Assembly (NCBI GenBank): GCA_023663365.1
Contig: JAMPHP010000002.1
Location: 152,677 to 216,676, forward strand
Origin: Muribaculaceae bacterium
GTDB taxonomy: Bacteria; Bacteroidota; Bacteroidia; Bacteroidales; Muribaculaceae
DNA length: 64,000 bases
Direction of reading: 5' to 3'
The position numbers were made by a program, and so were the translations under genes. The notes beneath the pieces are model-generated. The model had not been told where the DNA came from and did not search any database. It was given only the letters and a program-made list of their open reading frames with translations. Every line of letters starts with the position of its first letter. The first letter of the stretch is position 1. Shown piece after piece: positions 18,205 through 27,467 of this stretch.

Positions 18205-20238
18205 TTAATCGAGATTGAATCGCTGAGCCGAGATTGGCTTCATGTTCACTTCCTTACCTGTGGGAAGCTTCACGCGGTGAGGCTTAGAGTCGCTGTTGAC
18301 CACATACATCACGCGCTTGCCGGCGGGCGAAAGCCACTCAGCGCCCTTGACCATATAGTCGGTGCCGAATACGGGCACGGTGTTGGTGGGGTTGTCGCCC
18401 TCGGGGATGAACTCACGCACATATTGGCCGCCGATGAAGACATCGTGCTGCTTTTTGCGGAATTCGACGAGGTTCTTAAGGAACTTGGCTTCGTACTCGC
18501 TTGCTTCGTCGACCCAGAGCAGGCGCGGATCCACCCAGCCGAGCTGCGAGCCGTAGAGGAGGCACTGCATGTTCTGGTAGCGGAAGTCGCCGAGGCGCAC
18601 GTCGAAGTAGGGAGTGTATGTGTAGGCTGTGGTGAGCACACGGTCGGAGTAGATGAGCGGGTAGAGAGGCACAATCTTGCACGAGGGTGTGTGGGGAGTG
18701 TTGACGGTGAGGAGGATGTCGAACACGGGGATGTAGCACTCGGCGTTCTCTTCGGAGAAGATGATGTTGCCGGGTCGGAGATGATCGCGGCGCATATCCT
18801 CGATGATGCCCTTGTAGTCGCGGTACCAGAACTCACCGCCACCCTTTGGATGGCTGTGGTTGGAGGCGTAGCAGGGGTAAGGTGCGGCTGCCGCAATCTG
18901 GTCGATGTAGATGCCGTCGGTGCCTATGCGCTCCTGGATGCTGTCGGCAAGCTCGATGAGCATGTCGTGCCAGATGGGCGACGAGGGGCAGGTGACGGTG
19001 TTGGGTACAATAGATGTGGGATAGATTTCTGTGTATAGGGCACCGTCGGGGCGTCGGCACGAAGCCTCATAGCCGCGGCGAGCCTTGTAGCTGTCGGCAC
19101 CCGGATCCCAGAGTCGGCCGTTGATGTAGGGCATCACCTGGCAGTTGCGCTTGCGCACGGCCTGCACGATGGGTGCGAACTCGGGTTTTGCGGGGAAGTA
19201 GTCGGGGTAATGACTGTCGTAGGGATGGTTGTGCCAGAAGTACCAGTGGAAAGCGATGTCGTCGCCGAAGTAGTCGATTGCGCGGTGGACGGCGGCCACG
19301 GTGGTGTCGCCGGTGTACTTGGCGCGGAGCCAAAGGTCTTTCTGCACGAGCCACTCGGGAATCTTGCGGTCCTTAAGCTGAACCTTGCCCCATGAAGTGC
19401 TGTGTGCGAAGGGTCGGTACCAAGCCTTGGCGGCCTCGGCCCAGCCCTGCGGGTGAAATGCGGTGACGGTGGTCCAAGGCAGCTCGAAGCGGCCGTCCTT
19501 GTTCCATGCCTCGCTCACCACGGTCTTTGTGGTGAACTCACTCTGGCCAAGGCGCTCGCCTATGGTCATGAGCTTGCCGCAAGCATCGTAGTCGCGGGGG
19601 GAGTAGAAGTATGCGCCGTCGGCGTTGTCGACCATCATCATCTGCATTGAAGCTGACCACGACGGGTAGTTGGCCTCGTAGATGGTGTCGGCGCGGAGCT
19701 TGTACTCATTGCCCCAACCGGCGGGAGTGATCACCTTGGCATCCTTGGGCGAAGCGATGGCCACGGTGGGGAACTTGAGCTCGCTCACCTTCCAGCCCTC
19801 GGGGAGGGTGGCAGCAATCTGCCACTGAAGGAGGGGCGAGTTGTCGGGGAGCGCTACTGTCATCTCAACGGGGTAGGGCTTGCCGTCGTACTGCAGCTTG
19901 GTGTCCCAGCGGAAGCGGAGCACGGCGGAGCTGTCGGTGCGCTCCTGCGTGTAGCCTTTGTAGACGGCGCAGGCGGGGTTCACTTCGGGAGTTTCGCCCT
20001 GAGCACCGAGGTAGGTGATGGTCCAGGGTGCGAGGTTGGAGCCCGGCTGCACGAGTTCGCCCGAGCCGCAATGCTTCATCGAGAGGATGTCGAAGCGGCT
20101 GCCGGCGTCGAAAGTCACCGAGGTCTCGTCGTTGGCGAGAGTGACGGTGCCGTCGGTCTTGCTCACGGTGCTGCGTGCATCAGTGGCAAGGACGGCAGTC
20201 AGGAGTAATATGGCTGAGGTAAAGTAGCGCAATTTCAA
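18205..20238 (-). CDS. DUF6259 glycosidase-like secreted protein
   Basis: About 677 residues. The N-terminal half is beta-sandwich-like; the C-terminal half looks like a TIM-barrel hydrolase, with HWYFWHNHPYDSHYPDYFPA, VMPYINGRLWDPG, GTDGIYIDQIAAAAPYPCY and IIFSEENAECYIP. The acidic D in IYIDQ and E in SEENAE are candidate catalytic or binding residues, by inference. I prefer a TTG start at 20238 because it gives the signal peptide MKLRYFTSAILLLTAVLATDA. An ATG at 20340 would add 34 residues encoded by short repeats and an inverted repeat, and would hide the signal peptide. It lies between susD and the NAGPA gene and probably acts on the same glycan. Confidence 0.82.
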   Translation of the reverse strand: MKLRYFTSAILLLTAVLATDARSTVSKTDGTVTLANDETSVTFDAGSRFDILSMKHCGSGELVQPGSNLAPWTITYLGAQGETPEVNPACAVYKGYTQERTDSSAVLRFRWDTKLQYDGKPYPVEMTVALPDNSPLLQWQIAATLPEGWKVSELKFPTVAIASPKDAKVITPAGWGNEYKLRADTIYEANYPSWSASMQMMMVDNADGAYFYSPRDYDACGKLMTIGERLGQSEFTTKTVVSEAWNKDGRFELPWTTVTAFHPQGWAEAAKAWYRPFAHSTSWGKVQLKDRKIPEWLVQKDLWLRAKYTGDTTVAAVHRAIDYFGDDIAFHWYFWHNHPYDSHYPDYFPAKPEFAPIVQAVRKRNCQVMPYINGRLWDPGADSYKARRGYEASCRRPDGALYTEIYPTSIVPNTVTCPSSPIWHDMLIELADSIQERIGTDGIYIDQIAAAAPYPCYASNHSHPKGGGEFWYRDYKGIIEDMRRDHLRPGNIIFSEENAECYIPVFDILLTVNTPHTPSCKIVPLYPLIYSDRVLTTAYTYTPYFDVRLGDFRYQNMQCLLYGSQLGWVDPRLLWVDEASEYEAKFLKNLVEFRKKQHDVFIGGQYVREFIPEGDNPTNTVPVFGTDYMVKGAEWLSPAGKRVMYVVNSDSKPHRVKLPTGKEVNMKPISAQRFNLD

Positions 20239-20266
20239 GATATGAGTTAAGAGTGATGAGTTATGA

Positions 20267-20354
20267 GTGGCCGGTGCCGGGCTTTTTTGACCGGTCGGAC
20301 TTGTCGGACGGGTCAGACTTGTCGAACCTTTCGGTGCCATTCGGCACCGGCCAC
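20267..20354. repeat. Inverted repeat with internal short tandem repeats
   Basis: GTGGCCGGTGCCG (20267-20279) and CGGCACCGGCCAC (20342-20354) are perfect 13-bp arms. Between them, units of GGTCGGACTTGTC type repeat about three times. It sits between the susD stop and the DUF6259 start and could be a transcription attenuator or an intergenic repeat of its own family. Confidence 0.6.
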
Positions 20355-20365
20355 TTCACTATTTA

Positions 20366-22198
20366 TCAATAACCCTCGGGGTTGCTGAGGTTGGGGTTCT
20401 TATCGAGCTCGGCGCGGGGGATAGGCCACCACATGAAGCGGTCGTTCCAGAAGCGCTTGCTGTCGCGAGTGGTGTAGTACTGCGAGCACTCGGTGAAGTC
20501 GGGGATGTCGTTGAGGTCGTGGCGGGGAGTCGACTTGAAGTTGGGCAGGAACTCACGGTCGAAGTTGGGGATGTAAGTCTTGCCTGCAAGACCGTCGTAC
20601 TGGAATTTGGTGCCGTCTTCAAGCGTGGCCACGGGCTGGCCATGGATGGGGAGCGCGTTGAGGAGGTCGCCGATTTTCCAGCGGCGGAAGTCGGTCACGA
20701 GCACGCCTTCCATGGCGAGCTCAGCCTTGCGCTCGCGGCGCACGATCTGGCGCATCTTGTCCTGGTCGCCCTCGCGCGAAGCGTCGAACTTAGGCATACC
20801 GGCACGCTCGCGCACGTCGTTGATGGCATCGTAGACGCTCTGCTCGAGCTTGTTCTGCTCAATCATAGCCTCGGCGTAGGTGAGGTAAGCCTCGGCGCCG
20901 CGCATCACGATGAGGTCGATGGTGCAGTCGGAGAAGCTCTCGGTCATATCCTCGTTGTACTTCATCCAGAGGGCACCCAGACCCGAGCGGGCGCAGGAGT
21001 AGTCGGTACCGGTCACGTCGATGTTGTCGGTCTTGTACCACTGGCCTTTGCGGCGGGGGTTGGGGTATTTGTCGTGGTTCTTGTCGTAGACGTTGAGGCG
21101 GATGGCGTTCTCACCGTTGTTCCACCAGAACTCCTGACCGTGCATGAGGATGGTGTGAGCCATGCGGGGGTCGCGGTTGAGGTAGGGCTTGGAGGGGTCG
21201 TAGAGAGGCGACTCGTCGATACGCTTGCCGTCGGTGCACTCGAAGATCATGTGAGTGAAGCTCGAGGGGAAGCGCACGGAGCTACCGCCTGCCGAGCGCG
21301 AGGTGTGGCCGAGGCGAATCTTGCTGGTGTGGTTCACCGAGCCCATGCAGTAGGGGTAAACCCAGAGGATTTCCTTCTGCACGTCGGCCTTTGCCTGACC
21401 TGCGTGAGTGAAGAGGTCGGGGAAGTTCTGAGCGAGGCCGTGGTGGTCCATAACCTTCTTTGCAGCCTTTGCGGAGATGTCGAAATAGGTCTGACCCTTG
21501 CCGTCGAAGTCGTGGCTACCTGCGAAGAGAGCCCAGCGGGCGAGGAGCTCAGCCACGGCACCGTTGCCCATGCGGCCAAGCTGCTCGGGAGCCCAGGGGA
21601 GGATTTCAGCGTCGACGAGCTCCTGGAGCTGGTCGATAATATATGCTGCGATTTCTTCCTTGGGAGTGGCGAAGCAAGTGTAGTCGTCGGGGGTGGCGGC
21701 CTGCTTCAGGAAGGGAATGTTGCCGAAAGCCTGCACGAGGTTGTAGTAGGCATAGCCACGGAGAGCATAAGCCTCGGCGAGGCGGCGGCGGTACTTGTCG
21801 GAGAGGCCCGAGTTGGGATCCATAAGACCGGCAAAGTCAACCTTGGCACCGGTGATCACGTTGTTGGCACGGCCAACGATGGCGTAGTGACCGTTCCAAT
21901 AGCTCTTCACGTAGCTCTGGTCGGGGGTAAGGCCGGGGCCTGCGCTGATGGTGTTGTTCTCGGTGAACTGGCATGCGTAGGGGCTGTAGACATCCTGCAC
22001 CATGATCTGGGGCACGGCCCAGTTCTCGTCGTAGACGAGGGTGCGGTAGATGGCAGTGACGCCTTCGTCGAGGCCTGCCTCCGACTCATAGAAGCCGTCG
22101 GAGTCGTAGGCGGTGCTCTTCTTGTCGAGGAAGTCGGAGCAGGAGACAGTGCTCAGCGCCGCTACGGCCAATATAGCTGTATATAGTGTCTTTTTCAT
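20366..22198 (-). CDS. SusD/RagB-family surface glycan-binding lipoprotein
   Basis: A 610-residue outer-membrane lipoprotein with signal MKKTLYTAILAVAALSTVSC and a lipobox cysteine at residue 20. SusD hallmarks include the TPR-like N-terminal half (RRLAEAYALRGYAYYNLVQAFGNIPF), ELLARWALFAGSHDF, LTYAEAMIEQNKL and the C-terminal WWPIPRAELDKNPNL block. It caps the SusC barrel and delivers glycan. ATG 22198 is preferred because it starts the signal peptide; the upstream extension overlaps the end of susC. It is separated from susC by 28 nt. Confidence 0.93.
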   Translation of the reverse strand: MKKTLYTAILAVAALSTVSCSDFLDKKSTAYDSDGFYESEAGLDEGVTAIYRTLVYDENWAVPQIMVQDVYSPYACQFTENNTISAGPGLTPDQSYVKSYWNGHYAIVGRANNVITGAKVDFAGLMDPNSGLSDKYRRRLAEAYALRGYAYYNLVQAFGNIPFLKQAATPDDYTCFATPKEEIAAYIIDQLQELVDAEILPWAPEQLGRMGNGAVAELLARWALFAGSHDFDGKGQTYFDISAKAAKKVMDHHGLAQNFPDLFTHAGQAKADVQKEILWVYPYCMGSVNHTSKIRLGHTSRSAGGSSVRFPSSFTHMIFECTDGKRIDESPLYDPSKPYLNRDPRMAHTILMHGQEFWWNNGENAIRLNVYDKNHDKYPNPRRKGQWYKTDNIDVTGTDYSCARSGLGALWMKYNEDMTESFSDCTIDLIVMRGAEAYLTYAEAMIEQNKLEQSVYDAINDVRERAGMPKFDASREGDQDKMRQIVRRERKAELAMEGVLVTDFRRWKIGDLLNALPIHGQPVATLEDGTKFQYDGLAGKTYIPNFDREFLPNFKSTPRHDLNDIPDFTECSQYYTTRDSKRFWNDRFMWWPIPRAELDKNPNLSNPEGY

Positions 22199-22226
22199 TT
22201 GTGTCTGAGAGTGTCGAGGGGAAAAA

Positions 22227-25200
22227 TTAGAAGTCAACTTGGAGACCTACCATGTAGGAACGGTTGAGGGGGTAGCAAGTGGCACCGCCGCTCTGCTCGG
22301 GGTCGAAGCCCTTGTAGAAGTTATCCTTTGCACGGATAGTGGCGAGGTTGTTGATAGTGCCATAGATGCGCACGCGCTCTATGAAAGCCTTGCGGGTCCA
22401 GTTGCGGGGCAGAGTGTAGCCGAGCACGATGTTCTTGATACGTGCGAAAGCACCGCTGCGCACCCAGAAGGAGGAGAAGAGGTTGTTCGACATAGTGCCG
22501 TTGGCGTCGACAAGGAGGAGGGGGTACTTGGCGTTGGGGTTCTCGGGAGTCCAGGTGTCGAGCTGGTGCTCATAGAGAGTACCGCCACCGAGGAGAGGAC
22601 GAGCACCGGCACCGGTGTAGGCGATGTCGCGCTGACCGATACCCTGGATGAGCATGCTGAAGTCGATGCCTTTCCAGTCGGCGCCGAGGGTAAGACCGAA
22701 CTCGAAGTGAGGACGGCTGTCGCCGATGTTTGTGCGGTCGTCGCCGTCGATCACGCCGTCGCCGTTGAGGTCCTTGTACTTGATCCAACCGGGCTGCACG
22801 AGGCTGCGCTCGCCGTAGACAGCGTTGACGTAGCTGCCGTCTTCATTCTTGGCGTCGATTTCGGCCTGGCTCTGGAAGTAGCCGTCGGCCACGTAGCCAT
22901 AGTACTGCGAGAGGGCCATGCCTTCGGTGGACCAGCGGTTGCCGCTCTTGTACTCATTGCCGTAGAGGTCGAGCACCTTGTTGCGGACGTCGGAGAGGTT
23001 GAACTTGGCGTAGTAGTTCACGTTGCCGATGCGGTCGTGCCAGTTGATGGAGAATTCCCAACCGATGTTGCGCATGCTGCCGGCATTCTGCCAGGGAGCT
23101 GAGAGCGAAACGAAACCGGGCACGGCGAACTTCTGGATCATATCGTCGATGTAGCGGTAGTACCAGTCGAAGCTACCGTCGAGGCGGTTGTTGAAGAGAC
23201 TCCAGTCAAGACCTACGTCGTACTGGTGCGAACGTTCCCAACCGATGAGGGGGTTTGCGAGCTGAACCTGAGCGGCACCGGGCACGATTTCGCCGTCGAA
23301 CCAGTAGCCGTAGCCTGTGCCCGAGCTTACTGCCGACACATAGGGGAAGAGCGAGCCGTCGAGGGCCTGGTTGCCGAGCTGACCGTAGGATGCACGGAGC
23401 TTAAGGTTGTTGATCACAGTGCGGGTGTCCTTCATGAAGGCTTCTTCGGAGATACGCCAGCCTGCCGACACCGAGGGGAAGAAGCCCCAGCGCTTGTTGG
23501 CTTTGAAGCGCGAAGTACCGTCGTAGCGGCCGTTGACCTCGAGGAGGTAGCGGTCCTTGAAGGTGTAGTTGATACGGAAGAGGTAGGAGAGCATTGCGAA
23601 GCTCGAGCGGTAAGCCGAGTTGGTGGCGGTGGAGGCATCGCCGTGCTCGAGGTCTTCGTAGCCGTCGTAGTTGAAGGTGTTGCGTGCAGCCTCGAGAGAG
23701 TTGGAGTTGGTCTCCTCGCTCTGGAAGCCTACCATAGCTTTGAGGTAGTGCTTGCCGAAGGTGTTCTCGTAGGTTGCCATCGCGTTGTACTGGATGAAGT
23801 TGGTCTGTGTACGGCTTTCGCGTGCTGCCGAGTTGACAGCTGTGGAGCCCTTGTACATACCTCCTTCGTACATGTCGACCTTGCGGTTGAAGGTGTAGGT
23901 CTTGCCGTCGTTGCGCTTCCATGCCCAGTTGCCGAGGATGGTGAGGCCCTTGACGGGAGTGATCACGAGGTTTGCCTTGGTGATGTACTCGGGAGCGATG
24001 CTCTTGGAGTAGCCACCGTCGTTGATAACAGCCACGGGGTTGTTGCCGGCGGCGTTGCCGTAGCCGTAGCGGATTTCACCGGTGTTCGGGTCCTGGTCGT
24101 AGGCCGCGAAGATGGGTTGGAAGATAAGGGCGTAGCCGATGAGTGTGTTGGCGCCCTGGATGGGGTTGTATGCCTCGGCCTGACGCACGCTGAAGTCAAC
24201 ACCGAGCTTGATCCACTTGTTGATCTTGAGGTCGGAGTTGAGGCGCATGTTGTAGCGCTTGAAGTAGTTGTTGGGCACCATACCGTCCTGGTGGTAGTAG
24301 CCTGCGTTGGCATAAACACTTACCATGTCGTTGCCGCCGGATACGCCGATGGAGTAGTTCTGCATCATGGCGCTCTTCTTGAGCACGAGGTCTCGCCAGT
24401 TGGTGTCGTAGCGGCCTGTGAGGTTGGAGCCTTCGGTCTTGTAAGCCTCGATGATGTCGGCGTACATGGGGTCGATGCCTGCGTTGACATTGGCGATGTC
24501 GACAGCGGTGAGGTAGCCTACGGCGTCGACAGTCTGGGGAATTTCGGTGGGAGTGTTCCAGCCCACGTAGCCGTTGAAGGTCACTTTGGGCTTGCCCGTG
24601 CTACCACGTTTGGTGGTGACGAGGATCACACCGTTGGCGGCGCGGCTACCGTAGATAGAAGCCGAAGCAGCGTCCTTAAGAACAGAAATCGACTCGATGG
24701 CGTTGAGGTCGATACGGTTCATATCGCCTTCGACACCGTCGATGAGGATAAGGGGCGAAGCGTTGGAGTTGATAGAGCCCACACCACGGATCGAGAGCGA
24801 GGCGGCGTCGCCACCCGGAGCACCCGAGCCCTGAGTTGCAGTCACACCGGGGACGATACCCTGGAGGACGCTCGTACCGTTCGACACGCTGCGACGGATG
24901 ATTTCGTCGGAGGTCACATTCTGCACCGAACCGGTGAGGTTGACCTTGCGCTGTGTGCCGTAACCTACGACCACAACATCTTCGAGAGTGTTTGAATTTT
25001 CCTTAAGTACTACGGAAAGATTAGTGGCACCGCTCACTTTCACTTTCTGCGCTTCCATACCGACGTATGAAAACTCGAGAGTGCCGGGAGCCTGGAGCTG
25101 GATAGTGAACTTACCGTCGAAGTCGGTAGATACACCGGTCTTGCTGTTCTCCGGTTTCACAGAAACGCCGATGAGGGGCTCGCCCGTTTCATCGGTCACC

Positions 25201-25301
25201 GTACCGGTGACATTGAAGGGCGCGGCCCAGGCATAAGCGCCTGTAAGCACGAGAGCGGCCATCAATAGCAATAGTCGGAAATGTTGAGTAATTTTTCCCA
25301 T
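22227..25301 (-). CDS. SusC/RagA-family TonB-dependent transporter
   Basis: A 1024-residue outer-membrane glycan transporter. Signal peptide 1-26, carboxypeptidase-regulatory-like domain about 28-108 (VTGTVTDETGEPLIGVSV), plug with GYGTQRKVNLTGSV and SIRGVGSINSNASPLILIDG, then the beta-barrel ending in an aromatic residue (YMVGLQVDF). The SusC motif SVLKDAASASIYGSRAANGV is intact. It is first in an operon with susD and two glycan-active genes. No TAnnTTTG box stands out upstream, and no anti-sigma or hybrid regulator is linked, so its control is unclear; the ROK regulator nearby is a candidate. Confidence 0.95.
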   Translation of the reverse strand: MGKITQHFRLLLLMAALVLTGAYAWAAPFNVTGTVTDETGEPLIGVSVKPENSKTGVSTDFDGKFTIQLQAPGTLEFSYVGMEAQKVKVSGATNLSVVLKENSNTLEDVVVVGYGTQRKVNLTGSVQNVTSDEIIRRSVSNGTSVLQGIVPGVTATQGSGAPGGDAASLSIRGVGSINSNASPLILIDGVEGDMNRIDLNAIESISVLKDAASASIYGSRAANGVILVTTKRGSTGKPKVTFNGYVGWNTPTEIPQTVDAVGYLTAVDIANVNAGIDPMYADIIEAYKTEGSNLTGRYDTNWRDLVLKKSAMMQNYSIGVSGGNDMVSVYANAGYYHQDGMVPNNYFKRYNMRLNSDLKINKWIKLGVDFSVRQAEAYNPIQGANTLIGYALIFQPIFAAYDQDPNTGEIRYGYGNAAGNNPVAVINDGGYSKSIAPEYITKANLVITPVKGLTILGNWAWKRNDGKTYTFNRKVDMYEGGMYKGSTAVNSAARESRTQTNFIQYNAMATYENTFGKHYLKAMVGFQSEETNSNSLEAARNTFNYDGYEDLEHGDASTATNSAYRSSFAMLSYLFRINYTFKDRYLLEVNGRYDGTSRFKANKRWGFFPSVSAGWRISEEAFMKDTRTVINNLKLRASYGQLGNQALDGSLFPYVSAVSSGTGYGYWFDGEIVPGAAQVQLANPLIGWERSHQYDVGLDWSLFNNRLDGSFDWYYRYIDDMIQKFAVPGFVSLSAPWQNAGSMRNIGWEFSINWHDRIGNVNYYAKFNLSDVRNKVLDLYGNEYKSGNRWSTEGMALSQYYGYVADGYFQSQAEIDAKNEDGSYVNAVYGERSLVQPGWIKYKDLNGDGVIDGDDRTNIGDSRPHFEFGLTLGADWKGIDFSMLIQGIGQRDIAYTGAGARPLLGGGTLYEHQLDTWTPENPNAKYPLLLVDANGTMSNNLFSSFWVRSGAFARIKNIVLGYTLPRNWTRKAFIERVRIYGTINNLATIRAKDNFYKGFDPEQSGGATCYPLNRSYMVGLQVDF

Positions 25302-25654
25302 TATTACAGGTATTAGAGAATTACTTTAATTGATGATTGATTATTAGTTGTAATATAGAGTGGTTTTTAACGGGTGAACACGCGGCGTGTGCGCGCGTGA
25401 GTGGGGTGTAGAGGTCTTACTTCATTAAATGTCTGTTGTTCGTATAAATTTAAAGGTCTTTGTGTTCAATCGTCGCACAAAGGCCAACACCCTGTCCTTC
25501 AAGACATTCGCACGGTCACTACCGTTAAAGGGGTATAAAACCTCTATTTGACGGCACTAAGTTAGCACCTTTTTTGGAACTGCACACTGTTTTTACATTC
25601 TTTAACTATATTTTTTCTTTATCGCAAAACCTCTTGGCCATTATTTTGTTTAAG

Positions 25655-25694
25655 GCGAAAGCTTATTAAAAAATTTTAATAAGCTGATTTTCGC
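25655..25694. repeat. Long AT-rich palindrome
   Basis: AGCTTATTAAAA (25660-25671) and TTTTAATAAGCT (25674-25685) are perfect 12-bp arms around a 2-nt centre. Outer GCGAAA/TTTCGC matches extend them to about 40 bp. Candidate operator, or hairpin if transcribed; see findings. Confidence 0.6.
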
Positions 25695-25836
25695 ATTATT
25701 TAATCATTCTTCACCAATTTTACCCGAAAAGCGGCCTCAGAAAGGCTCCTCGAGCCGGCCAAACTCTTTAAGGCTGATTTACAGATAAGTGCGGCCTGGC
25801 AAACAAAAAGAGGCGTGAATTGTTTAAAAAATATAG

Positions 25837-25866
25837 TTGGATATTTGGTATTTTATGTTAATTTTG
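25837..25866 (+). promoter_or_regulatory. Promoter of the DUF2582 gene
   Basis: TAATTTTG at 25859-25866 matches the -7 consensus, with a weaker TTGG near 25837 at a -33-like distance. The predicted leader is about 60 nt. Confidence 0.5.
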
Positions 25867-25935
25867 CGTGCATAAAGTACCGAAATTCCGCTACGACAGC
25901 GTAGAATATTGTCTAACAGTTAAATATAAAGTACA

Positions 25936-26148
25936 ATGAACAACGAAACAATCGGCACTTATGCCGGCACTGTGTGGGTAGCCCTCAACGGTGCGGATGC
26001 CCTTGGTGTGAAACAGCTCAAGAAAGTGACCAAGCTCAAAGACAAAGAAGTGTTTGCTGCCCTTGGCTGGCTCGCCCGCGAAGGCAAGGTGACAGTAAAC
26101 CCTGACCCCGAAGACGAAAAAGAGCTCATCGTGGCTCTCGTAGGCTAA
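25936..26148 (+). CDS. Winged-helix DUF2582 protein (70 aa)
   Basis: A 70-residue protein matching the DUF2582 winged-helix group found across Bacteroidetes: GTVWVALNGADALGVKQLKK, then LKDKEVFAALGWLAREGKV and a short acidic C-terminus. The fold suggests DNA or protein binding, but no target is known. It stands alone on the plus strand between two minus-strand sugar operons, with its own promoter and a bidirectional terminator after it. Confidence 0.85.
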   Translation: MNNETIGTYAGTVWVALNGADALGVKQLKKVTKLKDKEVFAALGWLAREGKVTVNPDPEDEKELIVALVG

Positions 26149-26186
26149 GCCTGCTCCACGGTAGACTGCTCTACCCCCTATACATC

Positions 26187-26225
26187 GCTCCGCCCTTTCC
26201 ACCAATCCGGTGGGAAGGGCGGAGC
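26187..26225. terminator. Bidirectional terminator hairpin
   Basis: Seventeen-bp arms GCTCCGCCCTTTCCACC (26187-26203) and GGTGGGAAGGGCGGAGC (26209-26225), with one wobble pair and a 5-nt loop, lie between two convergent genes. It probably ends both transcripts. Confidence 0.8.
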
Positions 26226-26243
26226 TGATTTATGGGGTGTGCA

Positions 26244-27428
26244 TCAGGCCTGTGCAGCCTCAATCTCCTTGAGGGTGGTCCACACCTGATAGAGGCCGCG
26301 GGGCACGTGGAAGCAGCCCTTCCACTTGCCGCCCTTAAGGGGCAGTAGCACCTCGCCGCGGCGGTTGAGGTAGCCGAACCACTCGCGGTACTCTTTGTCC
26401 TTGAAGTGCTCCCAGGTGTAGTCGTGCACGCGCTTGAACCACTCGAGGCAACGCTCGTCGCCGGTGAGGTGGTAGCCCTTGATCATGGAGATGAGGGTCT
26501 CGATGTGCACCCACCACAGCTTCTGGTCCCACTCGAGCTCCTGCGGGGGGCAGCCCTTGATATCCATGAAGTAGAAGATGCCGCCGTACTCTTTGTCCCA
26601 GCCGTAGTCGAGCATCTTGAGTGCGGTCTCCTTGGCCATGTCGATGAGGTCGGGGCGGCCGAGGCGCTTGCCAAGGTCCATGATGAACCACATGGCCTCG
26701 ATGGCGTGGCCGGGATTCATGTGGCGCCCTTCGAAGCAGTCGCAGAGCGTGCCGTCGGCGAGCACATTCTCCATCACGAGGCCACCGAGCTCGGGGCGGA
26801 TGAATACGTCGCACACCTCGTGGAGGAAGTCGTCGGCGGTATTCTTGAACACGCTGTCATCGAGCATGTGCTCGATCTCGAGGGCGAGGTTGCACAGAAT
26901 CATCGGCAGGGCGAAGTTCTTGAGGGAGCGTGTGCCGGGGTGGAGCTTGTTCCACTTGCCCTTGGGGTTGTCGCGGCGTGCGAGCACGGCGTTCCATGCC
27001 TTGAGAGCGATGTCGGCATACTCCTGATTGCCGGTGGCTTTGGCGAGCTGTCCGAAAGCCATGGTGGCGAAGGTGTTGGAGAAGATGTTGTAGGGCTCAA
27101 CCAGCGGCTCACCCTCGCGTGTGGTGGAAAAGTAGAAATTGTAGTTGCCGTCGTGGCCGTGCTTCTTGAGGAACTCGGCACCGCCGATAGCAGCATCGAG
27201 CCACTCCTTGCGGGGCTCCACATTGTTGTAGAGCATGGAGAAGAGCCACACTTCACGGCCCTGGAGCCAGATGAATTTATCGGTGTCGAACACGTTGCCC
27301 TCCCGGTCGAGGCAGGTGTAATATCCGCCACACTCTGTATCTATGGATTTTTCAAGCCAGAAAGGCAGCACGTTGTCGAAGAGCTCGCTGCGGTACTGCT
27401 CAATCAGGGCCGGTAAATTTTCAATCAT
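26244..27428 (-). CDS. AGE-family sugar 2-epimerase
   Basis: A 394-residue (alpha/alpha)6-barrel epimerase of the N-acylglucosamine 2-epimerase/renin-binding family. Conserved blocks include GGYYTCLDREG, FIWLQGREVWLFS, GHAIEAMWFIMD, WVHIETLISM and GKWKGCFHVPRGLYQVW; the histidines in GHAIE, WVHIE and GCFHVPR match the catalytic and binding region of the family. Members interconvert GlcNAc and ManNAc, or epimerise mannose, cellobiose or related sugars. Its operon partners are an MFS sugar porter, a DUF4434 protein and a ROK regulator; with no aldolase or kinase visible the exact substrate is open. Confidence 0.88.
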   Translation of the reverse strand: MIENLPALIEQYRSELFDNVLPFWLEKSIDTECGGYYTCLDREGNVFDTDKFIWLQGREVWLFSMLYNNVEPRKEWLDAAIGGAEFLKKHGHDGNYNFYFSTTREGEPLVEPYNIFSNTFATMAFGQLAKATGNQEYADIALKAWNAVLARRDNPKGKWNKLHPGTRSLKNFALPMILCNLALEIEHMLDDSVFKNTADDFLHEVCDVFIRPELGGLVMENVLADGTLCDCFEGRHMNPGHAIEAMWFIMDLGKRLGRPDLIDMAKETALKMLDYGWDKEYGGIFYFMDIKGCPPQELEWDQKLWWVHIETLISMIKGYHLTGDERCLEWFKRVHDYTWEHFKDKEYREWFGYLNRRGEVLLPLKGGKWKGCFHVPRGLYQVWTTLKEIEAAQA

Positions 27429-27467
27429 TTGCTTAGAAGTATATTGTTGTTTTGAATGGATATTCTG

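Larger units (their letters stand above)
25302..25935. promoter_or_regulatory. Divergent regulatory region between susC and a DUF2582 gene
   Basis: 634 nt without a convincing gene. It must carry the susC promoter on the minus strand and the DUF2582 promoter near 25837-25866 on the plus strand. It contains the long AT-rich palindrome at 25655-25694 and several A/T tracts. No coding signal or RNA family was recognised. Confidence 0.45.

Noticed and set aside
23226-24995. 589-residue open frame antisense to susC
   Set aside because: Shadow of the SusC gene; composition is dominated by V, D, G and E without any domain.
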